Of a stretch of DNA of 64,000 nt, positions 55,382-63,595 are shown piece after piece. Both the position numbers and the translations under genes were made by a program. Where the stretch lies: positions 124,001-188,000 of the forward strand of contig JAXHMK010000009.1 of the NCBI GenBank assembly GCA_034521495.1, written 5' to 3'. The notes beneath the pieces are model-generated. The model made no database searches, had not been told where the DNA came from, and worked only from the letters and a program-made list of their open reading frames with translations. How positions within the stretch are numbered: the first letter of the stretch is position 1; each line of letters opens with the position of its first letter. This DNA is from Balneolaceae bacterium. Lineage in GTDB: Bacteria > Bacteroidota > Rhodothermia > Balneolales > Balneolaceae.

Positions 55382-56731
55382 ATGAGTAATAAATTTGACA
55401 GAAAAGATTTCTTAAAGATGTCCACTGCCGGTTTAAGCACATCCGTTCTTGCCGGAATGAGTTTATCAAAACCGGTAGTTGCCAAAAAGAGAACAACGCA
55501 ACAGCAGCCGATTCGTCTTGGGTTTGTGGGAATTGGCGGTCGGGGAACCTGGCATTTAAGTGCTGCTCTTGGTATTGAAGGGGTTAAAGTGCCTGCAATT
55601 AGTGAAATTCGGGCAGACCGGCTCGAAAATGCAAAAAACATGATTGAAGCGTCCGGGAGGCCGTCTCCTACATTATACGGGCAAGGTCCCAATGGCGAAA
55701 CCGATTTTGTAAAAATGTCTGAAGAGGAAGATCTGGATGCCATCATTTGTGCCACTTCCTGGAAATGGCATGCTCCCATTTGCCTGGCAGCAATGAACAA
55801 CGATAAGCATGTAGCCTGTGAAGTTCCATTGGTGCTTACCCTCGATGAAGCATGGAAAATTGTAGAAACTTATGAGAAGACAGGAAAATGGGCGAGTACT
55901 GTTTTGGGCGGTTTTCCAGATGTTACTCTATTGAATATGATTCGAAAAGGTCTGTTTGGGGAAGTTCTGCATATTGAGGACGGATATGTTCATGACCTTA
56001 GATTTGTGAAAAATAACGTAGAGCGTGAACCGTGGAGACTCCAACATTCCATTGACCGGAATGGAAATCTCTACCCCGATCATCCTATGAGAACTATTAT
56101 GCCGGCGATGGATATTAACCACGGCGATCGAATCGATTTTTTGGTTTCTATGAGCTCAAAAGCTGTTATGCTGAACCGGTATGCTGCAGAACAGTTTGGT
56201 CCCGATCATCCCGATGCTACCCGCGATATGAATCAGGGTGATTATAACGCTTCCCTGATTCGAACGGTAAACGGTAAAATGATTACGCTCAATTTCGACA
56301 CTAATACACCTCACCCCAGGGAGAGCTTTCGCCTCCAGGGATCGAAAGGTGTGTATGAAGATGGTGCCGATCTGGAAACCATCTATCTTGAGGGACCAAG
56401 TCCGGAATCTCATGAGTGGGAATCAGCCGAGCCGTACCTTGAAGAGTACGAACATCCCATGTTGAAGAATTATAACCCACCACCACGTATTGGTGGTGCT
56501 ATTGAGGGACATGGCCGACGCATGGACCAGACACCTATTAATTGGCATAACCTGATTACGGCGATTAATGAAGGAATCCAGCCTTACATCGATACCTATG
56601 ACTCTGTCACAAGTAGCGCTGTTTCTGCTGTTACTGAGGCTTCCGTTGCAAATAACGGACGCCCGGTTGATTTTCCAGATTTTACAAAAGGAAAATGGAA
56701 AGAAAGGACTCCGATTTTTATGGATGCCTGA
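55382..56731 (+). CDS. GH109-like exported oxidoreductase-fold protein, divergent subgroup (copy 2)
   Basis: 449 residues, same length as and strongly similar to the 52819 product throughout (FDRKDFLKMST leader, GFVGIGGRGTWHLSAALGIE, SWKWHAPICLAAMNNDKH). GH109 marks: WKWH (127-130), YVH (Y202, H204), YPDH (231-234); again no ENxCY asparagine (TVLGGFPDV). It differs from copy 1 mainly in surface loops (an extra GPNGET insertion near 103 and EDGADLE near 320). It is the first gene of a second GH109-like/amidohydrolase module, followed by a lipoprotein amidohydrolase 117 bp on. Confidence 0.8.
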   Translation: MSNKFDRKDFLKMSTAGLSTSVLAGMSLSKPVVAKKRTTQQQPIRLGFVGIGGRGTWHLSAALGIEGVKVPAISEIRADRLENAKNMIEASGRPSPTLYGQGPNGETDFVKMSEEEDLDAIICATSWKWHAPICLAAMNNDKHVACEVPLVLTLDEAWKIVETYEKTGKWASTVLGGFPDVTLLNMIRKGLFGEVLHIEDGYVHDLRFVKNNVEREPWRLQHSIDRNGNLYPDHPMRTIMPAMDINHGDRIDFLVSMSSKAVMLNRYAAEQFGPDHPDATRDMNQGDYNASLIRTVNGKMITLNFDTNTPHPRESFRLQGSKGVYEDGADLETIYLEGPSPESHEWESAEPYLEEYEHPMLKNYNPPPRIGGAIEGHGRRMDQTPINWHNLITAINEGIQPYIDTYDSVTSSAVSAVTEASVANNGRPVDFPDFTKGKWKERTPIFMDA

Positions 56732-56772
56732 TTAGCGTATCAACCAAAGAAGACTAAAAATTGACGTGTTCA

Positions 56773-56814
56773 AGGCATCCATATTTTTTTTGAATTAAGA
56801 AAATGTGGATGCCT
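56773..56814. terminator. hairpin between copy-2 GH109-like gene and amidohydrolase
   Basis: AGGCATCCA (56773-56781) pairs with TGGATGCCT (56806-56814), and T8 lies inside the loop instead of after the stem, so termination would be weak. It may attenuate transcription within the operon. Confidence 0.4.
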
Positions 56815-56848
56815 AAATAATTTAAACATAGAATTAATACGGAGTACA

Positions 56849-58015
56849 ATGATGAGCTATTCAAGACAAAATGTAATTGTAACGATACTATTACTAAGTA
56901 TCGCAGGATTGTTTATACACAGTTGCACCCAGCAAGAGGGTCAGGATCAGTATAATACTCAGACTAACGAGGGTGGGCTTTTGGATACTCTTCTGTTGAA
57001 AGACTGGATGCCCGAATCAGTTTATAATGTACAAAAAACAAATATCACGAAAGCAAAATATCCGGTCATAGATTTGCATGCTCATGCGTATGCAAAAACA
57101 GAGGAAGAAGTGGCAGAACGTGTTGCAATTATGAATGAAGTTGGAATTGAACGATCTGTTGTTTTAACCGGTGCAACAGGTGAGAGGTTTGATGAACTTC
57201 ATACACTCTATTCACAATACCCTGATCGCTTTGATCTTTATGTGGGGCTTGATTACACCGGATACGAAGAGGAAGGTTGGGCTCAGACAGTTGTTGATGA
57301 ACTCCGGCGTGTTGCTGAAATGGGAGCTGTTGGAATTGGTGAAATTCATGATAAAGGCCCTGGTTTAGCTCCAGGAATGCATCCGGATGATCCACGAATG
57401 GATCCAATTTTTGAGGTTGCCGCCGAGTTAGATTTCATAGTAAATCTACATGTTGCTGAACCCATCTGGATGTATGAACCGATGGATTCCACAAACGACG
57501 GTTTGACTCGTGCGTATACCTGGCGAGTTCAAAATCAGGATCAAATTGTTGGCCATGACGGGATGATTGAAATCTTAGACAACACGTTAGAGCGACACCC
57601 CAATACGACATTTGTAGCAGCTCACTTGGCGAATACCAGCAATGATTTTTCTCTCTTAGCAGATCTGTTTGATAAACATGAAAACTTGTATGGAGATATG
57701 TCAGCCCGTTTTGGAGAATTTTCTACCATTCCCAGGGCAACGGCTGCATTTTTTGAAGAATACCAGGATAGAATTGTCTATGGAACCGATTATGGTTTCG
57801 AGACTTTTCCGGATGATCCATCTAAACCGTACGGAAATAACACCACCACCGAAGAGATGTTTAAAATGACATTTCGGGTTCTCCAAACCGCCGATGAGCA
57901 TTTCTACATCACGGATCTTGTGGGATATAAATGGCCGATGTATGGGTTGGATTTAAGCGATGAAGTACTACGAAAAATCTATCGTGAAAATGCTCTGCAA
58001 ATAATGGGTGAATAG
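56849..58015 (+). CDS. amidohydrolase-2 family lipoprotein
   Basis: 388 residues. Signal peptide with lipobox IHSC near residue 26, so it is anchored in the envelope. Metal-hydrolase motifs: VIDLHAHAYAK near 75, GIGEIHDKGPG near 168, VNLHVAEPIWM near 198, FVAAHLANTS near 255 and VYGTDYGFETF near 310. The C-terminal MYGLDLSDEVLRKIYRENAL resembles the other two family members here. Position after a GH109-like gene repeats the 52819-54199 module. The reaction may be opening of a lactone or another cyclic product of the upstream enzyme, but that is inference. Confidence 0.8.
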   Translation: MMSYSRQNVIVTILLLSIAGLFIHSCTQQEGQDQYNTQTNEGGLLDTLLLKDWMPESVYNVQKTNITKAKYPVIDLHAHAYAKTEEEVAERVAIMNEVGIERSVVLTGATGERFDELHTLYSQYPDRFDLYVGLDYTGYEEEGWAQTVVDELRRVAEMGAVGIGEIHDKGPGLAPGMHPDDPRMDPIFEVAAELDFIVNLHVAEPIWMYEPMDSTNDGLTRAYTWRVQNQDQIVGHDGMIEILDNTLERHPNTTFVAAHLANTSNDFSLLADLFDKHENLYGDMSARFGEFSTIPRATAAFFEEYQDRIVYGTDYGFETFPDDPSKPYGNNTTTEEMFKMTFRVLQTADEHFYITDLVGYKWPMYGLDLSDEVLRKIYRENALQIMGE

Positions 58016-58178
58016 ATAGTTAACGGATTAAATATGTAAGGGGTGTTTTAATTGATAAAATTTATATGAAAAATGCAGAAAAGTGGTTTCCCGGCATTTT
58101 TTGATATACTTTTATAGCCGAATACTAGTTTAATGATTACCCTACAAAGTGAACAAGAAGTAAAAGTTACTGCTCTTA

Positions 58179-59894
58179 ATGGAATATATTGGTAAGTCTC
58201 AGGATGAACGAACATTTGATGCAATTGTAATTGGTTCCGGAATGAGTGGCGGTTACGCCGCCAAGGAGCTTTGTGATAACGGAGTGAAAACTCTCGTACT
58301 TGAACGAGGTCGCCCGGTGAAGCATGGGGATTATCCCACCGCAATGAAAGATCCCTGGGAGATTGATAATGCGGGAAGGTTGCCACAAGAGATGCTCGAA
58401 AAGAACCCGATTATTGCCAAGTGCTATGCTTTCGATAAAACAACCGAGCACTTTTTCGTGAAGGATGAGGAGCAACCGTACATCCAGGAAAAACCATTCG
58501 ACTGGATTCGCAGTTATCAGGAAGGCGGTAAATCTCTGGTGTGGGCGCGAGGCTGCCAGCGGTGGAGCAAGTACGATTTTGAAGCACCCGGGCGAGACGG
58601 CTACGGTATCGAATGGCCGATTACATATGATGATTTAGCTCCATGGTATTCTAAGGTTGAAAAGTTTGCCGGATGGAGTGGAAATAAAGATGGCCTTGAA
58701 CATTTTCCCGATGGAGAATTTTTGCCACCCTTTGAATTCAATTGTGTGGAGGAGCATATGAAAGAGAAGATCGAATCTTCATTTAAGGATCGATACTTTA
58801 TCCAGGGCCGATGTGCGCATCTCACACAAGTACAAGACATTCACCGGCAACAAGGCCGCGGACAGTGCATGGCAAGAAATCTGTGTCAGCGTGGATGTCC
58901 ATATGGAGCATATTTTAGTTCTAATTCCACAACGCTCCCCTGGGCGATGAAGACAGGAAATCTGACGATTCGTACGCATTCGGTAGTCCACTCCATTATT
59001 TATGATAAGGACAAAAAGAAAGCTGTTGGAGTAAGAGTTGTTGATGCGAATACAAAAGAGATGTCGGAATATTATGCGCGGATCATTTTTGTGAATGCGG
59101 CATGTCTCAACTCCAATATGATTTTGCTGAACAGCAAGTCTGAGCGATTTCCAAATGGGCTTGGTAATGACAGTGGTGTTTTAGGCCATTATATAGGCTT
59201 CCACAATTACCGTGGCAGAATGAGTGGAACCATCGACGGCTTTGATGACAAATACTATTTCGGAAGAAGGCCAACCGGTCCGCTGATTCCACCGTTCAGA
59301 AATGTTTTTGAACAAGAAAGTGATGCAGATTTCCAGGGTCGATATCACATCTCCATCGGTGCAAGCCGTTCAGGGTGGACGCGTGGTATGAGATCAGATA
59401 AAATTGGTACCGATCTTAAACAAGAACTCCAGGAACCCGGAGGATGGAGAGTCGGCGGACGTATGTCCGGTGAAGTAATTCCACGGTATGAAAACCACAT
59501 TCGTCTCAGCGAAACGGAGACAGATGAATGGGGTTTCCCACAGCTTGTCTTCTCTATTGATTATGGAGAAAATGATGTGAAAATGATGGAAGATTACCTT
59601 GAAAAAGGATTGGAAATCATGGAAGCTGTTGGTGTAAAAAACATTCAAACGTCAGACAACAATCAAAATCCCGGATTAGATATTCACGAGATGGGCGGAG
59701 TTCGAATGGGCAAAGATCCCGAGACATCCATCCTGAATAAATGGAACCAGGTTCACTCCTGTGAAAATGTGTTTGTAACAGACGGGGCTTGTATGACTAC
59801 GACATCAACCCAAAATCCTTCACTTACATTTATGGCAATCACGGCACGAGCAGCAAATTATGCGGTTGAAGAGATGAACAGAGGGAATTTGTAA
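58179..59894 (+). CDS. GMC-family FAD-dependent oxidoreductase
   Basis: 571 residues without a signal peptide. FAD-binding start AIVIGSGMSGGYAAKELCD near 12 and RGRPVKHGDYP near 44; the SYQEGGKSLVWARGCQRWSK region near 110; a cysteine-rich piece CMARNLCQRGCPYGAYFSSN near 228; and the C-terminal GGVRMGKDPETS and DGACMTTTSTQNPSLTFMA with the active-site His/Asn region. This Bacteroidota type of GMC enzyme usually pairs with a small gluconate 2-dehydrogenase subunit 3 protein carrying the Tat signal. No such gene is next to it. It probably oxidises a sugar or sugar acid. Confidence 0.87.
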   Translation: MEYIGKSQDERTFDAIVIGSGMSGGYAAKELCDNGVKTLVLERGRPVKHGDYPTAMKDPWEIDNAGRLPQEMLEKNPIIAKCYAFDKTTEHFFVKDEEQPYIQEKPFDWIRSYQEGGKSLVWARGCQRWSKYDFEAPGRDGYGIEWPITYDDLAPWYSKVEKFAGWSGNKDGLEHFPDGEFLPPFEFNCVEEHMKEKIESSFKDRYFIQGRCAHLTQVQDIHRQQGRGQCMARNLCQRGCPYGAYFSSNSTTLPWAMKTGNLTIRTHSVVHSIIYDKDKKKAVGVRVVDANTKEMSEYYARIIFVNAACLNSNMILLNSKSERFPNGLGNDSGVLGHYIGFHNYRGRMSGTIDGFDDKYYFGRRPTGPLIPPFRNVFEQESDADFQGRYHISIGASRSGWTRGMRSDKIGTDLKQELQEPGGWRVGGRMSGEVIPRYENHIRLSETETDEWGFPQLVFSIDYGENDVKMMEDYLEKGLEIMEAVGVKNIQTSDNNQNPGLDIHEMGGVRMGKDPETSILNKWNQVHSCENVFVTDGACMTTTSTQNPSLTFMAITARAANYAVEEMNRGNL

Positions 59895-59978
59895 AGTTGG
59901 TTGGAGTTAAACTGCGACAGCATACCTTGTAGAACTTTCGTGAAGATCAGATGATTACGTATTAGTGATTCTGCAATT

Positions 59979-61106
59979 TTATATAGTAATAAAGATCTTT
60001 CGCTTATAGAGGAAGTAGGTGATATACCACATCAACCCAAGAACAACAGTGGCTGTGATTAGATCAATCCACGCTTCGGGCATTGAAACGATTCCTAAAG
60101 TATCTGCTGTGAATATATCAATGAAATCGTATAGCCAGTCGACTGCACCAAATTCACTGAAAAGGTAGATGAAAAGCGGGTTCATTCCAACAATCGCAAA
60201 AAATCGACCGGTACTGATATATTTCTTTTTCACGTCGAAAAAATAGAACGATCCGGCCAATGCCAAGAGACACCATCCACCGCTGACAATGGTAAATGAA
60301 GATGTGGAAATTCGCTTGATGATCGGAGTGATGAATGGATCCATCAAATATCCAAGAATGGCTAAACCCACGCCATAAATTAGAAGCTTTTTCAGTTTAT
60401 CTGAAACTTCAAATTTATTGCTGATTAAAAGCTGACCGGCAATCACTCCCCAGATTGTATGAGCTGCTGTGGGAAGTGCGTTGATAGCAACCCAATGTCC
60501 TCCACTAAGTTGTCCCATCAGAACAAGATCCATCCAGGCACCGAAGTTTTTGTCGGGCGTGAATGGTTGGGTGAATCCCTCAACCCAGAAAAGTCTGTAA
60601 AGAAGTTCGGTTAGCAATAATAGTCCAATGGAGAAGCTGATTTGGAATTTCCAGCTTTTTCTCATGATCAAAAATGCTACTAAATAGGTAAAAGAGAGCT
60701 GGGCCAGAACATTCCATAATTCAAAAACTATTTCTCCGGAATATGCACATTGAATCATGATGCCAAGCAAGAGCAGTATAAATGATCGGTAAAGCGCATG
60801 TTTGAATGTTTTATTCCATGAATCACCACGCGCCCATCGTTTGCCAAAGGAGATCGGCATAGCAACACCCACTATAAACATGAAGAAGGGTTGGACGAGG
60901 TCCCAAAATCGTAATCCATTCCATGGATGGTGGCGAAACTGCTCGCCGATGGAACTCATAATGCTGCCTTCAAAATAGGGAGCATTAATGGCATACCAGA
61001 GTGCTGCGCCTTCAGCAATCAACAGAAACATAGTCAACCCTCTGTAAAAATCGAGAGATAACAGGCGGCCGTAATCGTCAAGTAGAGGGTTGTCGATTTT
61101 AGCCAT
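59979..61106 (-). CDS. HGSNAT-like membrane acyltransferase (DUF5009 type)
   Basis: 375 residues with ten or more membrane helices. The start RLLSLDFYRGLTMFLLIAEG carries the SLDxxRG pattern of the heparan-alpha-glucosaminide N-acetyltransferase/YeiB/DUF1624 group, with further conserved histidine and tryptophan positions (FRHHPWNGLRFWDLVQPFFM near 58-77). Human HGSNAT acetylates glucosamine using acetyl-CoA across a membrane. Within an amino-sugar locus, acetylation of an exported sugar before uptake would fit. It reads against the GMC gene and in the same direction as the third amidohydrolase. Confidence 0.75.
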   Translation of the reverse strand: MAKIDNPLLDDYGRLLSLDFYRGLTMFLLIAEGAALWYAINAPYFEGSIMSSIGEQFRHHPWNGLRFWDLVQPFFMFIVGVAMPISFGKRWARGDSWNKTFKHALYRSFILLLLGIMIQCAYSGEIVFELWNVLAQLSFTYLVAFLIMRKSWKFQISFSIGLLLLTELLYRLFWVEGFTQPFTPDKNFGAWMDLVLMGQLSGGHWVAINALPTAAHTIWGVIAGQLLISNKFEVSDKLKKLLIYGVGLAILGYLMDPFITPIIKRISTSSFTIVSGGWCLLALAGSFYFFDVKKKYISTGRFFAIVGMNPLFIYLFSEFGAVDWLYDFIDIFTADTLGIVSMPEAWIDLITATVVLGLMWYITYFLYKRKIFITI

Positions 61107-61152
61107 TTCGTTTCTGTTTCAGAGGATGTTTTATTTCATGTAAATCTGGGAA

Positions 61153-62313
61153 TCAGAGCCCGAGATTTGGAATCCAGTTTCTCGCATTTTCACGATATAA
61201 TTTGTCAATAACTTCTTTCGGTAGCTTTAGCCCCTGGAAACTTCCTTCAACCTGCCAAACTTCGAGTGTGTTATCCGTCACAAAAAATTCCCAGTCACTT
61301 CTCCAGGTATCAGCCGCGAGTTGTCGAACTTCTTCAGGATCAGAAGAGTCATAGAGTTGCAAGTCCGTTGAATACAGTAGACGATCTTGATATTCGATAA
61401 AGAACTCCCGCAGAGCTTCGCGATCTTTCTGGGCTAAATACTGCAGGTGTGGAATTCTGTGAGCCATTCCCAAAATCATATTTGGATATTTATCCAGGTG
61501 TTCGCTCATCATTTCAATACTCCACTCCATACTTCCGAGGTGAGCTCCGAAAAAAGTCAGGTTCGGATTTTTATCAAGCATGGCATCGCGGGAAGCAATA
61601 ATCTCTTCGTAAGAGGGATACTCCGGGTGTTGATACATATGATACTGTGGATTGTTTTCGAAATAGTCGCGGTCGTTAGCAACTGTCATCTCATCAAGCG
61701 GTAACCAGCAGTTTTTAGGCTCTCCGATATGACCAAAAAGAGGAATGTTCTCATCGGAGAGATATTGAAAAATCGGGTCGAACTGCGGATCGTCGATCAT
61801 TACGAAATTCCCGTTTTCATCTCTCAATTCCATCCCTATATTTTTCCAAACTTTTACGCCGATGGCTCCATTTTCAAAGGACTGTTCTAAATAATCTAAT
61901 GTGTTTTGTTGCCAGGTTTCGGAGTCGTTAAATCCTTCCAAAGAAAAAGCAGATGTGTAGGCAAGCCGGTCTGCGCGATCTTCCCGTAATTCAAGAGCTA
62001 TACGTTGTTGTTCGGCAACTGGCTGCATTCCTCCGCTTGCCACATTCAAAGTGATCATCTTTACATTATCTTCAATGCCCTGTTCAATAACCACTGGGTT
62101 TACAGCATTAAGATGGACGTGGGAATCAATTTTTTCAACGGATGTGAAATCTTCAGCACTATAATAATTATCAATCTGATCAGTTTCACTTTGCTCACTT
62201 TGGCAAGCGGAAAAAAATAATATTGTGATGAAAATCGGCAGAGAGTAGCAAATACGTGATAGGCTTATTGGAATTTTTGTGGTTTGGGGAATATCAAGTA
62301 AAATTTTATTCAT
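61153..62313 (-). CDS. amidohydrolase-2 family lipoprotein, third copy
   Basis: 386 residues. A long N-terminal lead precedes the hydrophobic stretch ending in a lipobox (FSAC near residue 37). Motifs: KIDSHVHLNAV near 64, GVKVWKNIGME near 153 (candidate carbamylated lysine), LFGHIGEPKNCW near 193, FFGAHLGSMEW near 253 and LLYSTDLQL near 313. The end (LKLPKEVIDKLYRENARNWI) matches the copies at 54199 and 56849. It is the most divergent of the three and lies in the minus-strand cluster with the HGSNAT-like and CBM9-like genes. Confidence 0.8.
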   Translation of the reverse strand: MNKILLDIPQTTKIPISLSRICYSLPIFITILFFSACQSEQSETDQIDNYYSAEDFTSVEKIDSHVHLNAVNPVVIEQGIEDNVKMITLNVASGGMQPVAEQQRIALELREDRADRLAYTSAFSLEGFNDSETWQQNTLDYLEQSFENGAIGVKVWKNIGMELRDENGNFVMIDDPQFDPIFQYLSDENIPLFGHIGEPKNCWLPLDEMTVANDRDYFENNPQYHMYQHPEYPSYEEIIASRDAMLDKNPNLTFFGAHLGSMEWSIEMMSEHLDKYPNMILGMAHRIPHLQYLAQKDREALREFFIEYQDRLLYSTDLQLYDSSDPEEVRQLAADTWRSDWEFFVTDNTLEVWQVEGSFQGLKLPKEVIDKLYRENARNWIPNLGL

Positions 62314-62374
62314 TGATCAATGGTTGAGTTAATATTTACATAACTTCAAAAATCGGAAGTTTTTAAAAAGAGTA

Positions 62375-63169
62375 CTATTCGAACATGAATGTTCCATAAT
62401 TGTATATATCATGGAAGTTTGTAGTTACAGGTTGCCACGTCCAACTGGTAGAATTGTAATCATAATCTACACGATACATGTTAACCCGCCAGATTGTTCC
62501 GGATTTCGGAATTCTGTTTTTCAATGGGATAAGTAATTCAAAAGGGATAAAAAATTCTGCTCTCCACTCATCAATTTGCTCACCGCTCGCAAGTTTCCCG
62601 CCAGTGGCAGATGTTTTGTGAATTGCTTTTCTGGTGTCACCACCACTATAGGTGTATTCAAATGGTATCCAGTGAGATTGCCCAGCGTTAGTTTTGGATA
62701 CAAGAATGGGCAATTCATAGTTTAAAGGTGATAATTCATACTCAAAGTACACTTCTTCACTCTCATTTGGCCAAAGAAAAACTTCCACAACATCTTCTCT
62801 CCATATCTCCTCAAAATGAGAGGTAATTGATGCAGAAATCAGGTCATCATCACATCGAAATAGAAAGTAAATTCCAGTGTCTGAATAAAGAACCTTAACG
62901 AATGTTTTCCTTTTGCTGTCATTCTCGTGGTTTGTCCGCTGTGTTAGTTCAATCCAATTCGTTTTGGACCAGTTTTGGGATGATCCATCTCCAGTTACTG
63001 AAAAGTCATCAGTCTTCTGAACCTGTAGGGTAGAAAGTGCCTGTCCAACCAAGGTAGAGGTATTGAATACTGCTAAAAAAATTAAAAAAGAAATAATCAG
63101 CATTTTGTATAAAGATGAACTCTTTGACTTTATAGCCGAAGTTTTTAGGGAGGTATTTTTAAATACCAT
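62375..63169 (-). CDS. CBM9-like carbohydrate-binding protein, exported
   Basis: 264 residues; if translation begins at the Met near residue 23, the signal is LIISFLIFLAVFNTSTLVGQ. The remainder is one beta-sandwich of the CBM9 family: SVTGDGSSQNWSKTNWIEL, IYFLFRCDDDLISAS, REDVVEVFLWPNES, YFEYELSPLNYELP, WRAEFFIPFELLIPL and WRVNMYRVDYD. Such proteins bind sugar chain ends and often belong to polysaccharide-handling clusters. It is the first gene of the three-gene minus-strand group ending at 59979. Confidence 0.78.
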   Translation of the reverse strand: MVFKNTSLKTSAIKSKSSSLYKMLIISFLIFLAVFNTSTLVGQALSTLQVQKTDDFSVTGDGSSQNWSKTNWIELTQRTNHENDSKRKTFVKVLYSDTGIYFLFRCDDDLISASITSHFEEIWREDVVEVFLWPNESEEVYFEYELSPLNYELPILVSKTNAGQSHWIPFEYTYSGGDTRKAIHKTSATGGKLASGEQIDEWRAEFFIPFELLIPLKNRIPKSGTIWRVNMYRVDYDYNSTSWTWQPVTTNFHDIYNYGTFMFE

Positions 63170-63595
63170 AATCTATTGGTCAATGAAGTTCAACAAGAAT
63201 GATATTGAATGTACTTAAATACATAGTTAAAATAAATAATAAAAAATCACAATCTTAGAATAAAAGAATAAATAAAAATATTTAAATTACTTTCTTTTAT
63301 TATTTGTATAAAAATTTTCGATTACTTATTTTATTCAGCCTATTAGCTTTGTTCACTAAAGATCGATATTTCAAGTATGTTTTATATACTTGTTGAGACG
63401 ATCATTCATACCATCTAACCCCAGTTACGTAGCTGTAATTGGGGTTTTTATTTGCCTGATTAAAAAGGGAAGTATGCATTAACAAAGGTCACAACTTCTA
63501 AGGCGTTTAAAGCAAAAGGGAGGCAAGGTTTAAACGTTTTTATTGCTTCAAACAAACTACTTAGAATACCAGATTTAGATATTACTTATTGAAAT
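63170..63595. other. AT-rich intergenic region with orphan terminator
   Basis: 426 bp without a gene. The left part is strongly AT-rich (TTATTATTTGTATAAAAATT), like the gaps at 49447 and 52218. It holds the promoter of the minus-strand CBM9-like operon. A rightward terminator at 63417-63450 follows although no rightward gene precedes it. Another candidate untranslated transcript therefore lies at about 63300-63450. Confidence 0.45.
63417..63450 (+). terminator. terminator hairpin without upstream gene
   Basis: AACCCCAGTTAC pairs with GTAATTGGGGTT (one bulge), followed by TTT. On the opposite strand no T-run follows, so it acts rightward. The only adjacent upstream gene points the other way. 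Confidence 0.7.
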
